DNA of 32,325 bases from Candidatus Thorarchaeota archaeon (GTDB taxonomy: Archaea; Asgardarchaeota; Thorarchaeia; Thorarchaeales; Thorarchaeaceae). Location of the stretch: contig DAOVDG010000010.1 of NCBI GenBank assembly GCA_030669595.1, positions 1 through 32,325 of the forward strand, in the 5' to 3' direction. Under the pieces are notes generated by a model. The model ran no database searches. It saw nothing but the letters and a program-made list of their open reading frames with translations, and was not told the DNA's origin. How positions within the stretch are numbered: the first letter of the stretch is position 1; every line of letters begins with the position of its first letter. Below are positions 30,880-32,325 of this stretch, piece by piece. Position numbers and translations under genes: made by a program.

Positions 30880-32325
30880 TCATGCTGTTGACTTGGGGAA
30901 CCAGATGTGAAACTCAGCACCCTTGTTTGAATCGCCGGGCACTCGGTCTTGTACACTGATCTGTCCTCCATATTTTTGTGCAATCTTGAATGCCTGATGG
31001 ACTCCCACGCCGCCAAACCTCCTGCTTTGGTCGAACAGGTTCTCCTTCGTATCATTGTCAATCCCAGGACCGTTGTCGGCGACCACGACCTCATAACCCC
31101 CCTCTACTTCTTTGAGGCCCAGCCAGATTCGTTTCTTCTTTTTATCATTGTGAAGGATTGCGTTTTCCAAGATGTTCATCAGCAGATTTCCTAGGTACTT
31201 GTCTGCGAACACATTCGGTTGTTGAGCGGCCAAATCCACCTCAATCTGAACATCATCGTACGTTTCGTTCAGAACTTGCAGACAATCCTCCAGAGCTTCT
31301 TTCAACGGGATGCTCGATAGCGGCACTGACAGCAGCTCGCGAGTTGCTTGTACCTTCTTGATCAAGTTCTGCGAATTTTCCACCGAGTCAACTACTAGGT
31401 CAACCATCTCTCTAACTTCAGGCCTGATGTCTAGTTGTTCCAGTATCTCCGTTCCCATAATGATTGCCTGCAGATGATTCCGTATGTCATGGCCCATAAG
31501 GTCCAAGTATAACATCGCAGTTTCAGCAGCAGTTCTCATGTCCTCCTCTGCCTTCTTGCGATCAGTAATGTCCCTGCAATTACCCTCTAGCGCGATAAGG
31601 TTTCCCTTCTCGTCGTATACGGGGGCATTTGACTGTGACACCCATTTCGTATTCCCGCTGGTGTCGATGATCTTGTACTCATAGACGGGATCCACCTTGC
31701 TCTCCACCATCTCCGCCCACTTCCCCATGAAGTATTCCAAAGAGTCTGGATGAACCATCTTCATGATAAGCAGTGGGCTGTCGAGAAACTCCTTTGCTTC
31801 ATATCCACCAAGTCGACCAACGGAAGGGCTCATATACTCGTACTTGCCATCGGGCACTGATATGCGAAACACTACCTCGTTCATCCGCTCAACTAGACCT
31901 CTGTATCTCTCCTCGCTTATCCGCACTTTCTTCTCTGCCAGCACGCGATCTGTAGCATCAACCATCTGGACCATATATCCATGTAGGGACTCATCATCTC
32001 CGTACTTCAGCGGGGATGTGCCAGCCTCAACGTAACTCACCCCAGACTTGGAGGTATCGTACAGCCCTGCTTCCCTAGCTTTGGCGTAGTCAATCACAGA
32101 CTGGAACCGTACTCTTTCACCCTTGCGCATTCGTTGTATCGCATCCTCTGGCATGTTGGGGTCCCTGAATATGTTGAAGTCTTTCAAATCCTCAACACTC
32201 GACACCCCAACGAAATTGAGCAATGCGGGATTCGCATGAACTAGGTTACCGTCCAGATCAAACACGTTGATTGCGATTGGCGATTCCTCGTAGATTGCCC
32301 TGAACCATTCCTCGCTCTCTCGAAG
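30880..32325 (-). CDS. PAS-PAS histidine kinase, partial at the window end
   Basis: The frame is open to the window's last base, beginning LRESEEWFRAIYEESPIAIN, which is the linker and first strand of a PAS domain. The gene's true start therefore lies outside; the GTG at 32265 is not a real start. The visible 481 residues hold PAS1 (about 8-115, ending YMVQMVDATDRV), PAS2 (about 125-250, VVFRISVPDGKYEYMSPS, then ALEGNCRDITDRKKAEED), the H box LDLMGHDIRNHLQAI near 275, the N box LLMNILENAILHND, the G1 box ADNGPGIDND and the G2-like FGGVGVHQAFKIAQKYGG. It is a cytosolic or membrane-associated sensor kinase; no membrane helix is seen in this part. It converges with the interrupted kinase, 111 bases apart. 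Confidence 0.9.
   Translation of the reverse strand, partial: LRESEEWFRAIYEESPIAINVFDLDGNLVHANPALLNFVGVSSVEDLKDFNIFRDPNMPEDAIQRMRKGERVRFQSVIDYAKAREAGLYDTSKSGVSYVEAGTSPLKYGDDESLHGYMVQMVDATDRVLAEKKVRISEERYRGLVERMNEVVFRISVPDGKYEYMSPSVGRLGGYEAKEFLDSPLLIMKMVHPDSLEYFMGKWAEMVESKVDPVYEYKIIDTSGNTKWVSQSNAPVYDEKGNLIALEGNCRDITDRKKAEEDMRTAAETAMLYLDLMGHDIRNHLQAIIMGTEILEQLDIRPEVREMVDLVVDSVENSQNLIKKVQATRELLSVPLSSIPLKEALEDCLQVLNETYDDVQIEVDLAAQQPNVFADKYLGNLLMNILENAILHNDKKKKRIWLGLKEVEGGYEVVVADNGPGIDNDTKENLFDQSRRFGGVGVHQAFKIAQKYGGQISVQDRVPGDSNKGAEFHIWFPKSTA

Overview
The window reads as chromosomal DNA of an archaeon. TATA-like boxes sit 25-45 bases upstream of many starts, and starts vary between Shine-Dalgarno-led and apparently leaderless. 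Archaeal-style gene content includes a type 2 isopentenyl-diphosphate isomerase, the alpha subunit of an ADP-forming acyl-CoA synthetase, histidine kinases with HDLRN/HDIRN phosphoacceptor boxes, and exported proteins rich in N-glycosylation sequons. The cytoskeleton-like genes (tubulin/FtsZ superfamily, beta-propeller and long coiled-coil proteins) would suit an Asgard lineage, but that placement is inference; no rRNA or ribosomal protein gene is present to settle it. I found no tRNA, rRNA, CRISPR array, insertion sequence or phage gene.

Layout. 1-5700: the tail of an upstream gene, an anchored solute-binding-like protein, a minus-strand pair encoding a nucleotide-sugar/flavonol-type reductase (SDR) and a lactate permease, and a sirtuin. 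5700-11500: an HTH regulator with a Cys/His tail, a YbjQ-like protein, an enoyl-CoA hydratase-like protein, a carbamate kinase plus RidA pair, and a three-domain exported protein followed by a TPR protein. 11500-18850: the most striking region. A beta-propeller/coiled-coil gene is divergent from a three-gene operon encoding a 898-residue helical protein, a divergent tubulin/FtsZ-family GTPase and a 349-residue protein with an internal duplication. 18850-25600: acyl-CoA synthetase alpha subunit, isopentenyl-diphosphate isomerase, a small membrane protein, a histone-deacetylase-family hydrolase, an SCP2-like protein, an amidohydrolase, a thioredoxin-like protein and a PRC-barrel-like protein. 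25700-29300: an HTH/carotenoid-synthesis-like membrane protein operon, two small membrane proteins, a metallo-beta-lactamase-fold protein and a gene-poor gap. 29290-32325: two PAS-histidine kinases facing each other. One is interrupted by an in-frame TAG and the other runs off the window.

How the genes may work together. The clearest unit is 13676-18850, three genes 15-18 bases apart behind one TATA box. It couples a filament-forming-type GTPase to a long helical partner and an uncharacterised protein, with a divergent propeller/coiled-coil gene possibly sharing the control region. This is the best candidate here for an undescribed cytoskeletal or membrane-remodelling system. The remaining genes look like metabolism (CoA esters, isoprenoids, carbamoyl phosphate), two families of protein deacylase (sirtuin and HDAC-like) and sensory kinases, without one unifying pathway.
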